A stretch of 64,000 nt of DNA. Source: Terribacillus saccharophilus (GTDB lineage: Bacteria; Bacillota; Bacilli; Bacillales; Amphibacillaceae). This document shows, piece by piece, positions 37,408 through 45,637 of this stretch (positions are counted from its first letter, which is position 1; each line of letters opens with the position of its first letter). The notes under the pieces are model-generated. The model worked only from the letters and a program-made list of their open reading frames with translations. It had not been told where the DNA came from and did no database searches. A program made the translations under genes and the position numbers. The stretch is taken from the NCBI RefSeq assembly GCF_002272075.1, contig NZ_NPBJ01000003.1, positions 186,001-250,000 of the forward strand. Reading direction: 5' to 3'.

Positions 37408-37635
37408 CTGAAAGCACTCATTGAAGCGATGGTTGCTCCGCTTGTTGATTTTCCTGAGCAGATCGTCGTGCATCAAAGGGAAGAACAGCATAAGGTCATC
37501 TATCAGCTTCAGGTGCATGAATCTGATATTGGCAAAGTGATCGGCAAGGACGGCCGTAATGCTCGTGCCTTTCGCGCAGTGCTGCGTGCTGCATCCGCTG
37601 ATCACAAAAAACGCATTTATCTGGACATAGTGTAA
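37408..37635 (+). CDS. khpA: KH-domain RNA-binding protein KhpA (YlqC), non-AUG start
   Basis: KhpA is a small KH protein that works with KhpB in RNA binding and, in streptococci, affects cell elongation. The frame gives KALIEAMVAPLVDFPEQI and the KH GxxG element in IGKVIGKDGRNARAFR. Family members begin MK(A/Q)LIE. Here the matching codon is CTG at 37408 (preceded by ATT at 37405 and an in-frame TGA at 37399), 10 bases after AAAGGG. The first ATG (37429) would remove the first seven residues and has no ribosome binding site. So a CTG or ATT start, giving 75 residues, is inferred. Confidence 0.85.
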   Translation: MKALIEAMVAPLVDFPEQIVVHQREEQHKVIYQLQVHESDIGKVIGKDGRNARAFRAVLRAASADHKKRIYLDIV

Positions 37636-37663
37636 AAGGGAGAGGGAAACCTTTCCCTTTTTT
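37634..37663 (+). terminator. Weak hairpin with T run after khpA
   Basis: The stem AAAAGGGA/TCCCTTTT (37634-37641 with 37654-37661) is followed by further T residues, 11 bases after or overlapping the khpA stop. It may partly separate ylqD and later genes from rpsP-khpA. Confidence 0.5.
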
Positions 37664-37705
37664 ACAATGTAAAAAAAGTTTTTCCAGCAGAAAGCCAGGT
37701 GTCCG

Positions 37706-38089
37706 ATGAAGATAATCCGAAGCTTGCGCGTCGATGAAGTGATCACTGAATCCAGCAAAACAGCACTCAGAGAACGTCTTCAAAAGACAGCGCGTCAACT
37801 TGACCAAGAGTGTCAACAGCTGTTGTTCGAGAAACGAAAACTCGAAAAGAAACAAGGTGTATCCAAACAGGATGTGCACAAACGTTTCCAGGCAGAAATC
37901 CGGAAACGAGAGGAAAAAGCGGCTACGATCGCATTCCAGCTTTCGCAGCTGGACGTGCTGCCGATTGGCAGTGAGATCATGATTCAAGAGGTTGAAGCTC
38001 TTGTTGAAGTTGAAGTAGGCATGAAATGGGACGAGCTTGCATCGAAAAAAATCGTCATCCAAGATGGCATTGTCATCCGGATAGAATAA
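37706..38089 (+). CDS. ylqD: YlqD-family protein
   Basis: A 127-residue protein like B. subtilis YlqD: KIIRSLRVDEVITESSK at the N-terminus, a long charged coiled-coil stretch (about 15-75: RERLQKTARQLDQECQQLL), and a beta-rich C-terminal end (LPIGSEIMIQEVEALVEVEV). The family is restricted to Bacilli and has no assigned function. Its fixed place between khpA and rimM suggests a link with ribosome maturation, but nothing in the sequence proves it. The ATG at 37706 has AGGTG-like spacing from GCCAGGTG. Confidence 0.85.
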   Translation: MKIIRSLRVDEVITESSKTALRERLQKTARQLDQECQQLLFEKRKLEKKQGVSKQDVHKRFQAEIRKREEKAATIAFQLSQLDVLPIGSEIMIQEVEALVEVEVGMKWDELASKKIVIQDGIVIRIE

Positions 38090-38104
38090 TGAAGGTGATA
38101 AACT

Positions 38105-38626
38105 ATGGATATAAAAATGTATAATGTAGGAAAAGTCGTCAATACACATGGAATAGCTGGAGAAGTCCGGGTCGTACGAATCACGGATTTCGATGAACGC
38201 TTTGAGCCGGGAGAAGAATTGTATTGGTACCAGGACGAAAACAGTAAGCCCCAAAAGCTGATTGTAAACACACATCGCAAGCATAAGACTTTCGATTTGC
38301 TTACTTTCCAAGGGTATACAACGATTAATCAAGTGGAAGAATTGAAGGGTGGTATCCTGAAAGTTCGCGAGGATCAGCTCAGCGATTTGGAAGAGGATGA
38401 GTTCTATTACCACGAGATTATCGGCTGTACAGTTGAGACAGTTGAAGGAGAGGCGCTCGGCAAGGTGAAAGAGATCCTGTCCCCTGGCGCAAACGATGTT
38501 TGGGTTGTACAACGTACGAAGCAGAAGGATCTGCTAGTGCCTTATATAGAACAAGTCGTTAAACAGATTGATATTGAAAGCAAACGCATCGTTATTGAAC
38601 CGATGGAAGGATTGCTGGATCTATGA
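38105..38626 (+). CDS. rimM: Ribosome maturation factor RimM
   Basis: RimM binds S19 and assists maturation of the 30S head. The 173-residue protein has an N-terminal beta barrel ([16 protein letters not shown]) and a PRC-barrel C-terminal domain (about 95-173), in which [18 protein letters not shown] and [14 protein letters not shown] are the family blocks. GAAGGTGA precedes the ATG. It overlaps trmD by 4 bp (ATGA). Confidence 0.95.
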   Translation: MDIKMYNVGKVVNTHGIAGEVRVVRITDFDERFEPGEELYWYQDENSKPQKLIVNTHRKHKTFDLLTFQGYTTINQVEELKGGILKVREDQLSDLEEDEFYYHEIIGCTVETVEGEALGKVKEILSPGANDVWVVQRTKQKDLLVPYIEQVVKQIDIESKRIVIEPMEGLLDL

Positions 38627-39351
38627 GAATTGACATTCTGACGCTATTTCCGGAAATGTTTGAAGGCGTGCTGCAGCATTCCATTCTAAAAAGAGCCCAA
38701 GAGCTTGGAGCCTTTCAGCCGAATCTGGTGAACTTTCGGGAATTCACGACAAACAAGCATAAAAAAGTAGATGACTATCCGTATGGCGGCGGAGCAGGTA
38801 TGGTATTGGCGCCGCAGCCAATCTTTGATGCGATTGAACATGTGACAGAGGGCTCTGCCAAGCCTCGTGTCATTCTCATGTGTCCGCAGGGTGAGCCGTA
38901 TAACCAGAAGAAAGCGGAAGAATTGGCGAAAGAGGAGCATCTGATTTTCATTTGCGGTCATTATGAAGGATACGATGAACGTATCCGTGAAAACATTGTG
39001 ACAGATGAGATCTCTATCGGTGACTATGTACTGACCGGAGGAGAAATCGGTGCGATGGCGGTTATGGACAGTGTTGTCCGTCTTCTGCCTGATGTTTTGG
39101 GCAATGCTTCTTCTGCACCTGAGGATTCGTTCTCGACAGGACTGCTGGAACACCCCCATTATACGCGCCCTGCCGACTTCCGAGGCATGCAGGTGCCGGA
39201 AGTTCTTACCTCTGGTGATCATGGTAAAATAGAAGCTTGGCGCCGGGAGCAATCGCTTTACCGAACAGCTACAAGAAGGCCTGATCTTCTATCGGATGCA
39301 GAGCTTTCTGACAAAGAACGTGATCAAGTGAAAAAGTGGCAAAAAGATTGA
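38623..39351 (+). CDS. trmD: tRNA (guanine-N1-)-methyltransferase TrmD
   Basis: TrmD makes m1G37 in tRNAs, preventing frameshifts. The 242-residue SPOUT enzyme has [16 protein letters not shown], the [10 protein letters not shown] loop (about 55), [12 protein letters not shown] (about 110) and the knotted SAM-binding region [15 protein letters not shown] (about 132), then the C-terminal helical domain with [10 protein letters not shown] and W-R-R near the end. Starts at the ATG overlapping the rimM stop. Confidence 0.97.
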   Translation: MRIDILTLFPEMFEGVLQHSILKRAQELGAFQPNLVNFREFTTNKHKKVDDYPYGGGAGMVLAPQPIFDAIEHVTEGSAKPRVILMCPQGEPYNQKKAEELAKEEHLIFICGHYEGYDERIRENIVTDEISIGDYVLTGGEIGAMAVMDSVVRLLPDVLGNASSAPEDSFSTGLLEHPHYTRPADFRGMQVPEVLTSGDHGKIEAWRREQSLYRTATRRPDLLSDAELSDKERDQVKKWQKD

Positions 39352-39359
39352 ATAATACT

Positions 39360-39388
39360 TTGAATTCATAAGCCAAGTATGGTATATT
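39360..39388 (+). promoter_or_regulatory. rplS promoter
   Basis: TTGAAT (39360-39365), a 17-bp spacer and TATATT (39383-39388) lie just after trmD and give rplS its own transcript with a leader of about 85 bases. Confidence 0.65.
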
Positions 39389-39395
39389 AAATGCT

Positions 39396-39480
39396 GTGCT
39401 TACAACGGTAAGCGCCATATTACAATGTTCCGCTGTCGTATTTTTACGAGAATGAGCATTGGTGAGAAGGAGTTGAACAG
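39396..39480 (+). ncRNA. Probable L19 leader (ribosomal protein autoregulatory RNA)
   Basis: The untranslated stretch before rplS contains short self-complementary parts (GCTTAC...GTAAGC; CGTA...TACG) and a TTACAATGTTCCGCTG segment that I recall as part of the Bacilli L19 leader. In that family L19 binds the leader to repress its own synthesis. The match is from memory. An open frame through the leader is not supported. Confidence 0.55.
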
Positions 39481-39481
39481 A

Positions 39482-39826
39482 ATGCAGGAATTAATTCATG
39501 ACATTACAAAAGAACAGCTTCGCGCTGATCATCCTGAATTCCGTCCCGGAGATACGGTTAAAGTTCACGTTAAAGTAGTAGAGGGAACACGTGAGCGTAT
39601 CCAGTTATTCGAAGGTGTCGTTATCAAACGTCAAAACGGCGGAATTTCAGAAACTTTCACAGTACGTAAGATTTCTTCAGGCGTTGGTGTAGAACGTACT
39701 TTCCCAGTACACAGCCCACGTTTGGAAAAAATCGAAGTTAGCCGTCGTGGTAAAGTACGTCGTGCGAAACTTTATTACCTACGTAAACTTCGCGGAAAAG
39801 CTGCTCGTATCAAAGAAATCCGCTAA
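39482..39826 (+). CDS. rplS: 50S ribosomal protein L19
   Basis: A 114-residue L19 at the 30S-50S interface. Blocks: [71 protein letters not shown] and the basic end [16 protein letters not shown]. The ATG at 39482 has AGAAGGAG upstream. A terminator follows. Confidence 0.97.
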   Translation: MQELIHDITKEQLRADHPEFRPGDTVKVHVKVVEGTRERIQLFEGVVIKRQNGGISETFTVRKISSGVGVERTFPVHSPRLEKIEVSRRGKVRRAKLYYLRKLRGKAARIKEIR

Positions 39827-39837
39827 GTACCAGAAAA

Positions 39838-39867
39838 GAGAGCTTGCTTCGTCAAGCTCTTTTTTTG
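39838..39867 (+). terminator. Terminator of rplS
   Basis: An 8-bp stem (39839-39846 with 39853-39860), extendable by A-T pairs, is followed by seven T residues. Confidence 0.85.
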
Positions 39868-39911
39868 CTATATAGACCAAATAGATCTAGTAGACAATTG
39901 GAGGCTTATAG

Positions 39912-40469
39912 ATGGCCAAACAGAAAAATGAATGGCTAGATTGGCTGAAGGCTTTAATCATCGCTGTCATTATTGCGGTGGTAGTTCGGATGTTCCTGTT
40001 TGCTCCGATTGTAGTTGACGGACCTTCCATGCAGCCAACCTTGCATGATAATGATTTTATGATAGTGAATAAGATAAGCTACCGTTTCGGTGAGCCTGAA
40101 CAGAAAGATATTATAGTCTTTCACGCTACTGAATCGAAGGATTACATCAAACGGGTGATTGGTGTGCCGGGAGATCATGTCGAAATGATCGATGATACAT
40201 TGTATATAAATGGTGAAATCGTGGATGAGCCTTATCTGGACAGTGAGAAAGAGGCGCTTGCAGATGGCGGTAACCTGACGAATGATTTCACTCTTGAAGA
40301 TCTGCCGGGCAATTACGAGGAGATTCCAGAGGGCTATGTGCTCGTACTCGGGGATAATCGCAGAAATTCAACCGATAGCAGATACATCGGCTTAATACCG
40401 GAAGATCAGATCGTCGGTAAAGTACAGCTAACGTTCTGGCCGCTTGATCGCATCGGTCTGACAAAATAG
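39912..40469 (+). CDS. lepB: Type I signal peptidase
   Basis: This membrane serine protease removes signal peptides from Sec and Tat substrates. The 185-residue protein has one N-terminal transmembrane helix (about 14-32), the catalytic Ser39 in GPSMQPTL, Lys80 in DYIKRVIGVPGD, and the conserved LGDNRRNSTDSRYIGLI near the C-terminus. GGAGG precedes the ATG at 39912. In B. subtilis the Sip peptidase genes are elsewhere, whereas several other Bacillaceae have one here next to rbgA. Confidence 0.95.
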   Translation: MAKQKNEWLDWLKALIIAVIIAVVVRMFLFAPIVVDGPSMQPTLHDNDFMIVNKISYRFGEPEQKDIIVFHATESKDYIKRVIGVPGDHVEMIDDTLYINGEIVDEPYLDSEKEALADGGNLTNDFTLEDLPGNYEEIPEGYVLVLGDNRRNSTDSRYIGLIPEDQIVGKVQLTFWPLDRIGLTK

Positions 40470-40484
40470 GAGGAACATATTCTC

Positions 40485-41336
40485 GTGACGATTCAATGGT
40501 TTCCCGGCCATATGGCCAAAGCTAGAAGAGAAGTAGAAGAAAAACTAAAGCTCGTAGACTTTGTCATCGAGTTGGTGGATGCAAGGGCACCAGAAGCATC
40601 ACAGAATCCGATGCTTCGCAAAGTGCTGGGCGACAAACCGAAAATGGTCGTACTTATGAAGAAAGACTTGGCTGATAAATCGGTTACTGATGCATGGATC
40701 CGGTATTATGAGGAAAAAGGTACACCAGCTCTTTCTGTCAATGCTGATGAGAAAAACGACATACAGCGTGTTGTCCAGCGCGCACATGATATGCATGCTG
40801 CGAAACGGGAAAAATGGAAGCGCAGAGGCGTGCAGAATCCACCGCCTGGTCGTGCGATGATTATCGGCATACCTAACGTTGGAAAATCAACACTCATCAA
40901 TCGGCTAGCAAGTAAAAAAATTGCAAAGACAGGCGATCGTCCAGGTGTTACCACGCAGCAGCAGTGGATCAAAGTGAAGAAGGATTTCGAGTTGCTGGAT
41001 ACACCAGGGATTCTTTGGCCGAAATTCGAAGACCCGCAGGTTGGTTTAGTGCTTGCTGCCATTGGTACGATCAAAGATCAGATTTTGCCAATGGAGGAAG
41101 TAGCAACGTTTATTCTTAACTATCTGAAAGAGCACTATCCGAAGCAGGTTGCACAAAGATATGCGATAGAGGATATTTCCATGGACACAGTCGAAATGTT
41201 CACCCATATCGGACGATTCCGAGGTGCGCTTGAAGCTGGCGGTGAAATTAATTATGAAAAAACGTACGAGATCATTATTCGGGATCTCCGCAGTAAGCGG
41301 ATTACGAATGTGACATTCGAAAAACCAACAGTGTAA
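40485..41336 (+). CDS. rbgA: Ribosome biogenesis GTPase RbgA (YlqF)
   Basis: RbgA is a circularly permuted GTPase needed for late 50S assembly (incorporation of L16 and others). The 283-residue protein has IQWFPGHMAKARREV at the N-terminus, ELVDARAP, then the permuted G motifs: G4, G5 (SVNA), G1 in IIGIPNVGKSTLINRL (about 125), GDRPGVTT, and DTPGILWPKF. The C-terminal helical domain (about 195-283) is complete. The G4 motif, normally NKxD, reads MKKD in VVLMKKDLAD. The GTG at 40485 follows AGGAGGA and matches the family start MTIQWFPGH. Confidence 0.95.
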   Translation: MTIQWFPGHMAKARREVEEKLKLVDFVIELVDARAPEASQNPMLRKVLGDKPKMVVLMKKDLADKSVTDAWIRYYEEKGTPALSVNADEKNDIQRVVQRAHDMHAAKREKWKRRGVQNPPPGRAMIIGIPNVGKSTLINRLASKKIAKTGDRPGVTTQQQWIKVKKDFELLDTPGILWPKFEDPQVGLVLAAIGTIKDQILPMEEVATFILNYLKEHYPKQVAQRYAIEDISMDTVEMFTHIGRFRGALEAGGEINYEKTYEIIIRDLRSKRITNVTFEKPTV

Positions 41337-41418
41337 GAAACGGACATACATATTTCTTTTATGTATGTCTTTATTTTTTGTCTACATAACCGATAAACAG
41401 AGAAAAGGGAGATTGTTT

Positions 41419-42195
41419 ATGAAAGATGTATTGACGATCCAGCAGATACGAGCTCACTTACAGGAAGGAACATATTCGGAGGAGATGCTTTCATCCTGGC
41501 AAGAGGATCATCGTACAGGTGTTCAGAAGCTTATGGACGCCCATAAAAGGAAACAAGTGAAAGAACAGGAGCTTCGCGAGCAATACGATCATATGTGCAG
41601 CTTTGAAAACGCCTATTACGAGAAAGGGAAGCAGTATATCGCGGGTATAGATGAAGCGGGCAGAGGTCCGCTCGCGGGTCCGGTTGTTGCAGCAGCAGTA
41701 ATCTTGCCAAGAGATGCCTACATAGCAGGCTTGAATGATTCGAAACAGTTGAGCGAGGCGAAAAGGGAAGCTTTATATGAGCAAATTATCGACACTTGTA
41801 TTGCCTATGGAGTAGGTATCGTAACCAGCCAAAGAATTGATGAAATCAATATCTATCAAGCTGCCAAACAAGCAATGCTGGAGGCTGTCGATGAGTTGGA
41901 ATGTCAGCCGGACCATGTGCTGGTAGATGCTATGCCTCTCTCAGAATTGTCTTGTACATATGAATCCTTGATCAAGGGAGATCAGCGCAGTGTTTCGATT
42001 GCAGCAGCAAGTATCATTGCGAAAGTGACAAGAGATCGGATGATGCAAGAGGCGGATACAGCCTATCCAGGTTATGGCTTCAAAGATCATATGGGCTATG
42101 GAACCAAGCAGCATCTGGAAGCATTGCGTAAGCAAGGGATTACCCCATTACATCGACTGAGCTTTGCTCCTGTCAAAGATCTTTCCCGCGTTTAA
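41419..42195 (+). CDS. rnhB: Ribonuclease HII
   Basis: RNase HII nicks RNA-DNA hybrids, including single embedded ribonucleotides. The 258-residue protein has an N-terminal extension of about 70 residues typical of the Bacillus enzyme, then GIDEAGRGPLAGPVVAAAV with the catalytic Asp-Glu (about 77), LNDSKQLSEAKRE, VDAM, SIAAASIIAKVTRDR and GYGTKQHLEAL. The ATG at 41419 is preceded by AAAGGGAG; the open frame further upstream is not similar to the family. Confidence 0.96.
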   Translation: MKDVLTIQQIRAHLQEGTYSEEMLSSWQEDHRTGVQKLMDAHKRKQVKEQELREQYDHMCSFENAYYEKGKQYIAGIDEAGRGPLAGPVVAAAVILPRDAYIAGLNDSKQLSEAKREALYEQIIDTCIAYGVGIVTSQRIDEINIYQAAKQAMLEAVDELECQPDHVLVDAMPLSELSCTYESLIKGDQRSVSIAAASIIAKVTRDRMMQEADTAYPGYGFKDHMGYGTKQHLEALRKQGITPLHRLSFAPVKDLSRV

Positions 42196-42210
42196 GAAGG
42201 AAGTGACATC

Positions 42211-43986
42211 ATGCATCACCTTAGTATCCAAAGCTCTCAAGGTATTAAGCAAGCTCAGCAGCCGCAAGAGGAAAGAAACTTTAGGCCAGGGGAGGTCGTA
42301 ACCGGAAAGATTACGAAGTTTTTTCCTGATAACAAAGCATTGCTGCAAATCGGTGCCAAGCAAGTTATTGCAGAATTGCAGGCATCACTGACTGCAGGAG
42401 GTACTTATTGGTTTGAAGTAAAAGAAGGAGGAGAGCGTCCTTTATTGCAGGTTTTGCCCCAAACCGCTGGGAACCAAGCTGATGTTTCTCAGTTAATTGA
42501 GCTTGCTGGTATGAAACCGAATAAAATGAATACAAGCTTAGTGGAAGGCTTGATGAAACAGCAGACTGCATTTACGATGCCTCAGCTGAAACAAGCACTA
42601 AATCTTTTGCAGCAGAAAGAATTGCAGCCTGTGGAAGTAAGGAAACAAGCGCTGCAGCTTATGCTTCAGCGGCAGCTGCCCTTAACAGAAAGTGTCCTCC
42701 AAGCTATCACGGCGCGACAGACACAAGATATGACAGCTTCCCTTCGTGAACTCACCAATACTGTACCAGTCGGTAGTGATAAAGCAACGCCACTTCAACA
42801 GATGCTCGGGAAACTGGCGCCTGCTGGTCCAGCAGTGCATGAACAGCAGCTTGTAAAGCAGATTATCCAAGAGGCACAAGCAGGAAAACAGGATATGTAT
42901 CAAGCTATCCGCCCGTCTTTACCTGCTGCTGTGCCATCCTTTACTGTCTGGCAAAGAGAATGGCTGGCATATGATAAGCAAATGGATGTAGGCAGAAGTG
43001 TTCCGCAGCAGTTAATTCAGGAATCTGGGAGTTCATCTAACAGAACAACAGGTATACTGCCGTTTTCTCAAGCACTTGATAGTTTCATATCCGAGATGCA
43101 ACTTGTCGGTAAGCAATCTCCGGCTGCCCAAGAGAGCCTCCAGACTACGCTGTCGACGGTCCGGCAGCTCCTTAGTATGTTTCCGGATCGGTCGCTGCCT
43201 CATGAAATAATCACCGGTCTGCGTACAGCTTTGGAACCCTTTCAGTCAGCACCAATGGCTCAAGACATATACAGCCAGCTGGCAAAAGGGAATGTAGATA
43301 ACCAGCAGCTGCAAGCGAAGAGTACAGAATTACTCCAGCTTCTCCAGGTGACACAAACGAATGAGCAAAGCAAAGATGGAGATTTTTTCAAAAATCTGCT
43401 CCAAGATATTGTAAGGCAGACTGGATTTTCATATGAACACGATTTAAACGATGCCGATGCTACGGATCTGCCTTTAAAAGGTTTGCTCCTGCAGCACGCA
43501 GCACAAGGTAGTGAAAGAGCAGAGCTCTCCTCTCAGCTTCTTCAGCAAATTACCGGAAGCCAGCTGCTTCAGGTTCAGGATGATAAACAAATGGCTTACA
43601 TCCAGCTTCAGCTTTCAGGCGCTCCGTTTGGATTCGATAAAGATATTTTGATGGAGCTGGAGGGCAGAAAAGAAGCTGACGGACAGTTATCTTCTGATCA
43701 CTGCCGTATTTTGTTTTATTTGTATTTACCTTTTCTCGATGACATGGTAGTAGATATGTACGTACAGAAAAAGGCTGTCAGTCTGCATATTTATACAGAA
43801 GAAGGGAAAGCAGAACAAGTCATGCGTCCGCTTCAGCAAAAGCTAAAATCAGCACTCAATACATTCGGCTATCATCTTTCTTCTGTAAAATATACGATCA
43901 GCAACAATGCAAAAGAAGCAAGCTATGTTGATACAAGCTTGCATGCTGTACATACCGAACAGAAAGGTGTCGACTATCGCATATGA
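42211..43986 (+). CDS. ylqG: YlqG, FliK-like protein of unknown function
   Basis: A 591-residue protein corresponding to B. subtilis YlqG by position. It starts with a small beta domain (VVTGKITKFFPDNKALLQIG), has a long glutamine-rich middle (about 90-440) of low complexity and predicted helices, and ends with a folded C-terminal domain (about 460-580: MAYIQLQLSGAPFGFDKDI, FYLYLPFLDDMVVDMYVQ). That plan, disordered Gln-rich centre plus C-terminal beta domain, resembles flagellar hook-length control proteins (FliK). It overlaps ylqH by 4 bp, whose product resembles the FlhB C-terminus. A function in flagellar export is an inference. Confidence 0.8.
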   Translation: MHHLSIQSSQGIKQAQQPQEERNFRPGEVVTGKITKFFPDNKALLQIGAKQVIAELQASLTAGGTYWFEVKEGGERPLLQVLPQTAGNQADVSQLIELAGMKPNKMNTSLVEGLMKQQTAFTMPQLKQALNLLQQKELQPVEVRKQALQLMLQRQLPLTESVLQAITARQTQDMTASLRELTNTVPVGSDKATPLQQMLGKLAPAGPAVHEQQLVKQIIQEAQAGKQDMYQAIRPSLPAAVPSFTVWQREWLAYDKQMDVGRSVPQQLIQESGSSSNRTTGILPFSQALDSFISEMQLVGKQSPAAQESLQTTLSTVRQLLSMFPDRSLPHEIITGLRTALEPFQSAPMAQDIYSQLAKGNVDNQQLQAKSTELLQLLQVTQTNEQSKDGDFFKNLLQDIVRQTGFSYEHDLNDADATDLPLKGLLLQHAAQGSERAELSSQLLQQITGSQLLQVQDDKQMAYIQLQLSGAPFGFDKDILMELEGRKEADGQLSSDHCRILFYLYLPFLDDMVVDMYVQKKAVSLHIYTEEGKAEQVMRPLQQKLKSALNTFGYHLSSVKYTISNNAKEASYVDTSLHAVHTEQKGVDYRI

Positions 43987-44258
43987 CAGAGAAAAGGTAC
44001 GTTCGGCAAGCAGCGGCCCTGAAATATGACGCTGCCAAAAAGCAGGCGCCGGTCCTTGCGGCAAGCGGGAAGGGCCTGACTGCCGAGGCAATCATAAAAC
44101 GTGCTCAGGATAATGGTGTGCCGATCCAGCAAGATCCGGCTTTAGTAGGTCTATTGGCGGAGTTGGAAGTAAACGAGATGATTCCAGCGGATCTCTATGA
44201 GGCAGTGGCAGAGGTCTTTGCATTCATTTACCAGGCAGACAAGCAGGCAGGGAAATAA
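43983..44258 (+). CDS. ylqH: FlhB C-terminal-like protein (YlqH/FlhX)
   Basis: A 91-residue protein similar to the cytoplasmic part of FlhB that follows the NPTH autocleavage site: AALKYDAAKKQAPVLAASGKG, AQDNGVPIQQDPALVGLLAEL and IPADLYEAVAEVFAFIY. The NPTH motif and the membrane part are missing, as in FlhX-type proteins that can partly replace the FlhB C-terminus. The start overlaps the ylqG stop (ATGA), so the two are translationally coupled. A terminator follows. Confidence 0.88.
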   Translation: MTEKRYVRQAAALKYDAAKKQAPVLAASGKGLTAEAIIKRAQDNGVPIQQDPALVGLLAELEVNEMIPADLYEAVAEVFAFIYQADKQAGK

Positions 44259-44284
44259 GCGTCTCTTTGATGGGATGCTTTTTC
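44259..44284 (+). terminator. Terminator of ylqG-ylqH
   Basis: A 7-bp stem with two G-T pairs (44259-44265 with 44272-44278) and a 6-nt loop is followed by six T bases. Confidence 0.65.
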
Positions 44285-44297
44285 CATAAATTCTCTT

Positions 44298-44314
44298 ATG
44301 AAAGCATTTTCATA
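44298..44314 (+). promoter_or_regulatory. Candidate CcpA (cre) site upstream of sucC
   Basis: ATGAAAGCATTTTCATA matches the cre consensus WTGNAARCGNWWWCAWW with one mismatch (A for the central G) and is nearly palindromic. It lies 145 bp before the sucC start. A TACAAT at 44419-44424 may be the -10 of the sucCD promoter. Confidence 0.45.
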
Positions 44315-44458
44315 AATTTTCAGCAAAAAGGCATCCTCTTCTTTATTCGTCCTTATAAGTTTTATGTAGATTCTGTCTTTTCCATAGTTTTTGGTAGACT
44401 TTTGCAGAAGAAATCGTTTACAATAGTCTTGCACGGAATCTGACGGGGAGGGTACAGA

Positions 44459-45619
44459 ATGAATATTCATGAGTATCAAGGCAAAGAGGTTTTGCGTGAA
44501 TTTGGTGTGTCTGTTCCTGCTGGTAGAGTGGCATTCAGTGTCGAGGAAGCTGTGGAAGCGGCGCAAGGCCTGGGCACAAATGTATGCGTTGTCAAAGCGC
44601 AGATCCACGCTGGCGGACGCGGGAAAGCAGGCGGTGTGAAAGTAGCGAAAAGCTTGGATGAAGTTCGTACATACGCCGAGGAAATCTTAGGCAAGACGCT
44701 TGTAACGCATCAGACAGGCCCAGAAGGAAAAGAAGTGAAACGACTTCTAATCGAAGAGGGCTGTGATATCCAGAAAGAGTATTATATCGGTCTTGTTCTT
44801 GATCGCAGCACATCCCGAATCGTAATGATGGCGTCTGAAGAAGGCGGTACAGAGATCGAGGAAGTTGCAGCAGAGACACCGGAGAAAATCTTCCGGGAAG
44901 CGATCGACCCTGTTGTCGGTTTGACTGGCTACCAAGCTAGAAGATTGGCATTTGCTATTAATATTCCGCCAGAATCGCTGAACAAAGCTGTCGGGTTCAT
45001 GATGAGCTTGTATCAGGCTTTCGTAGAGAAGGATTGCTCCATTGCTGAGATTAATCCGCTTGTTACGACTGGCGATGGTCAAGTATTGGCGCTTGATGCC
45101 AAACTGAATTTTGACGAAAACGCACTATACAGACATAAAGATATCGTCGCGCTTCGCGACTTGGATGAAGAAGATGAAAAAGAAATCGAAGCTTCTAAGC
45201 ATGATTTGAGCTATATTTCCCTTGATGGGAATATCGGCTGCATGGTAAACGGTGCGGGTCTCGCAATGGCTACGATGGATATTATCAAGCATTACGGCGG
45301 AGATCCCGCTAACTTCCTCGATGTTGGGGGCGGTGCTACGACTGAAAAAGTTACCGAGGCCTTCAAAATCATTCTGGCTGATCAAAATGTCAAAGGTATC
45401 TTAGTCAATATTTTCGGAGGCATTATGAAATGTGACGTTATTGCTGAAGGTGTAATTGGTGCATCCCGTCAAGTCGGATTGGAAATTCCGCTTGTCGTGC
45501 GTTTGGAAGGAACGAACGTGGAGCAGGGCAAGAAGCTGCTCGAGGAGTCCGGATTGAACATCACATCGGCAGCGTCCATGGCAGATGCAGCAGAGAAAAT
45601 CGTCGCACTTGTAAACTAA
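44459..45619 (+). CDS. sucC: Succinate-CoA ligase, beta subunit
   Basis: SucC with SucD interconverts succinyl-CoA and succinate with substrate-level phosphorylation in the TCA cycle. The 386-residue protein has the ATP-grasp domain ([28 protein letters not shown] at about 46) and the CoA-ligase domain with [17 protein letters not shown] (about 310). GGGGAGGG lies before the ATG. sucD follows after 18 bp. Confidence 0.98.
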   Translation: MNIHEYQGKEVLREFGVSVPAGRVAFSVEEAVEAAQGLGTNVCVVKAQIHAGGRGKAGGVKVAKSLDEVRTYAEEILGKTLVTHQTGPEGKEVKRLLIEEGCDIQKEYYIGLVLDRSTSRIVMMASEEGGTEIEEVAAETPEKIFREAIDPVVGLTGYQARRLAFAINIPPESLNKAVGFMMSLYQAFVEKDCSIAEINPLVTTGDGQVLALDAKLNFDENALYRHKDIVALRDLDEEDEKEIEASKHDLSYISLDGNIGCMVNGAGLAMATMDIIKHYGGDPANFLDVGGGATTEKVTEAFKIILADQNVKGILVNIFGGIMKCDVIAEGVIGASRQVGLEIPLVVRLEGTNVEQGKKLLEESGLNITSAASMADAAEKIVALVN

Positions 45620-45637
45620 CGGGGGAGGTACAAATTC

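Noticed and set aside
37496-38512. 338-codon minus-strand frame opposite khpA-ylqD-rimM
   Set aside because: All three plus-strand genes are clearly recognised; the opposite frame is rich in Phe, Leu and Cys in the way expected from reversed coding sequence.
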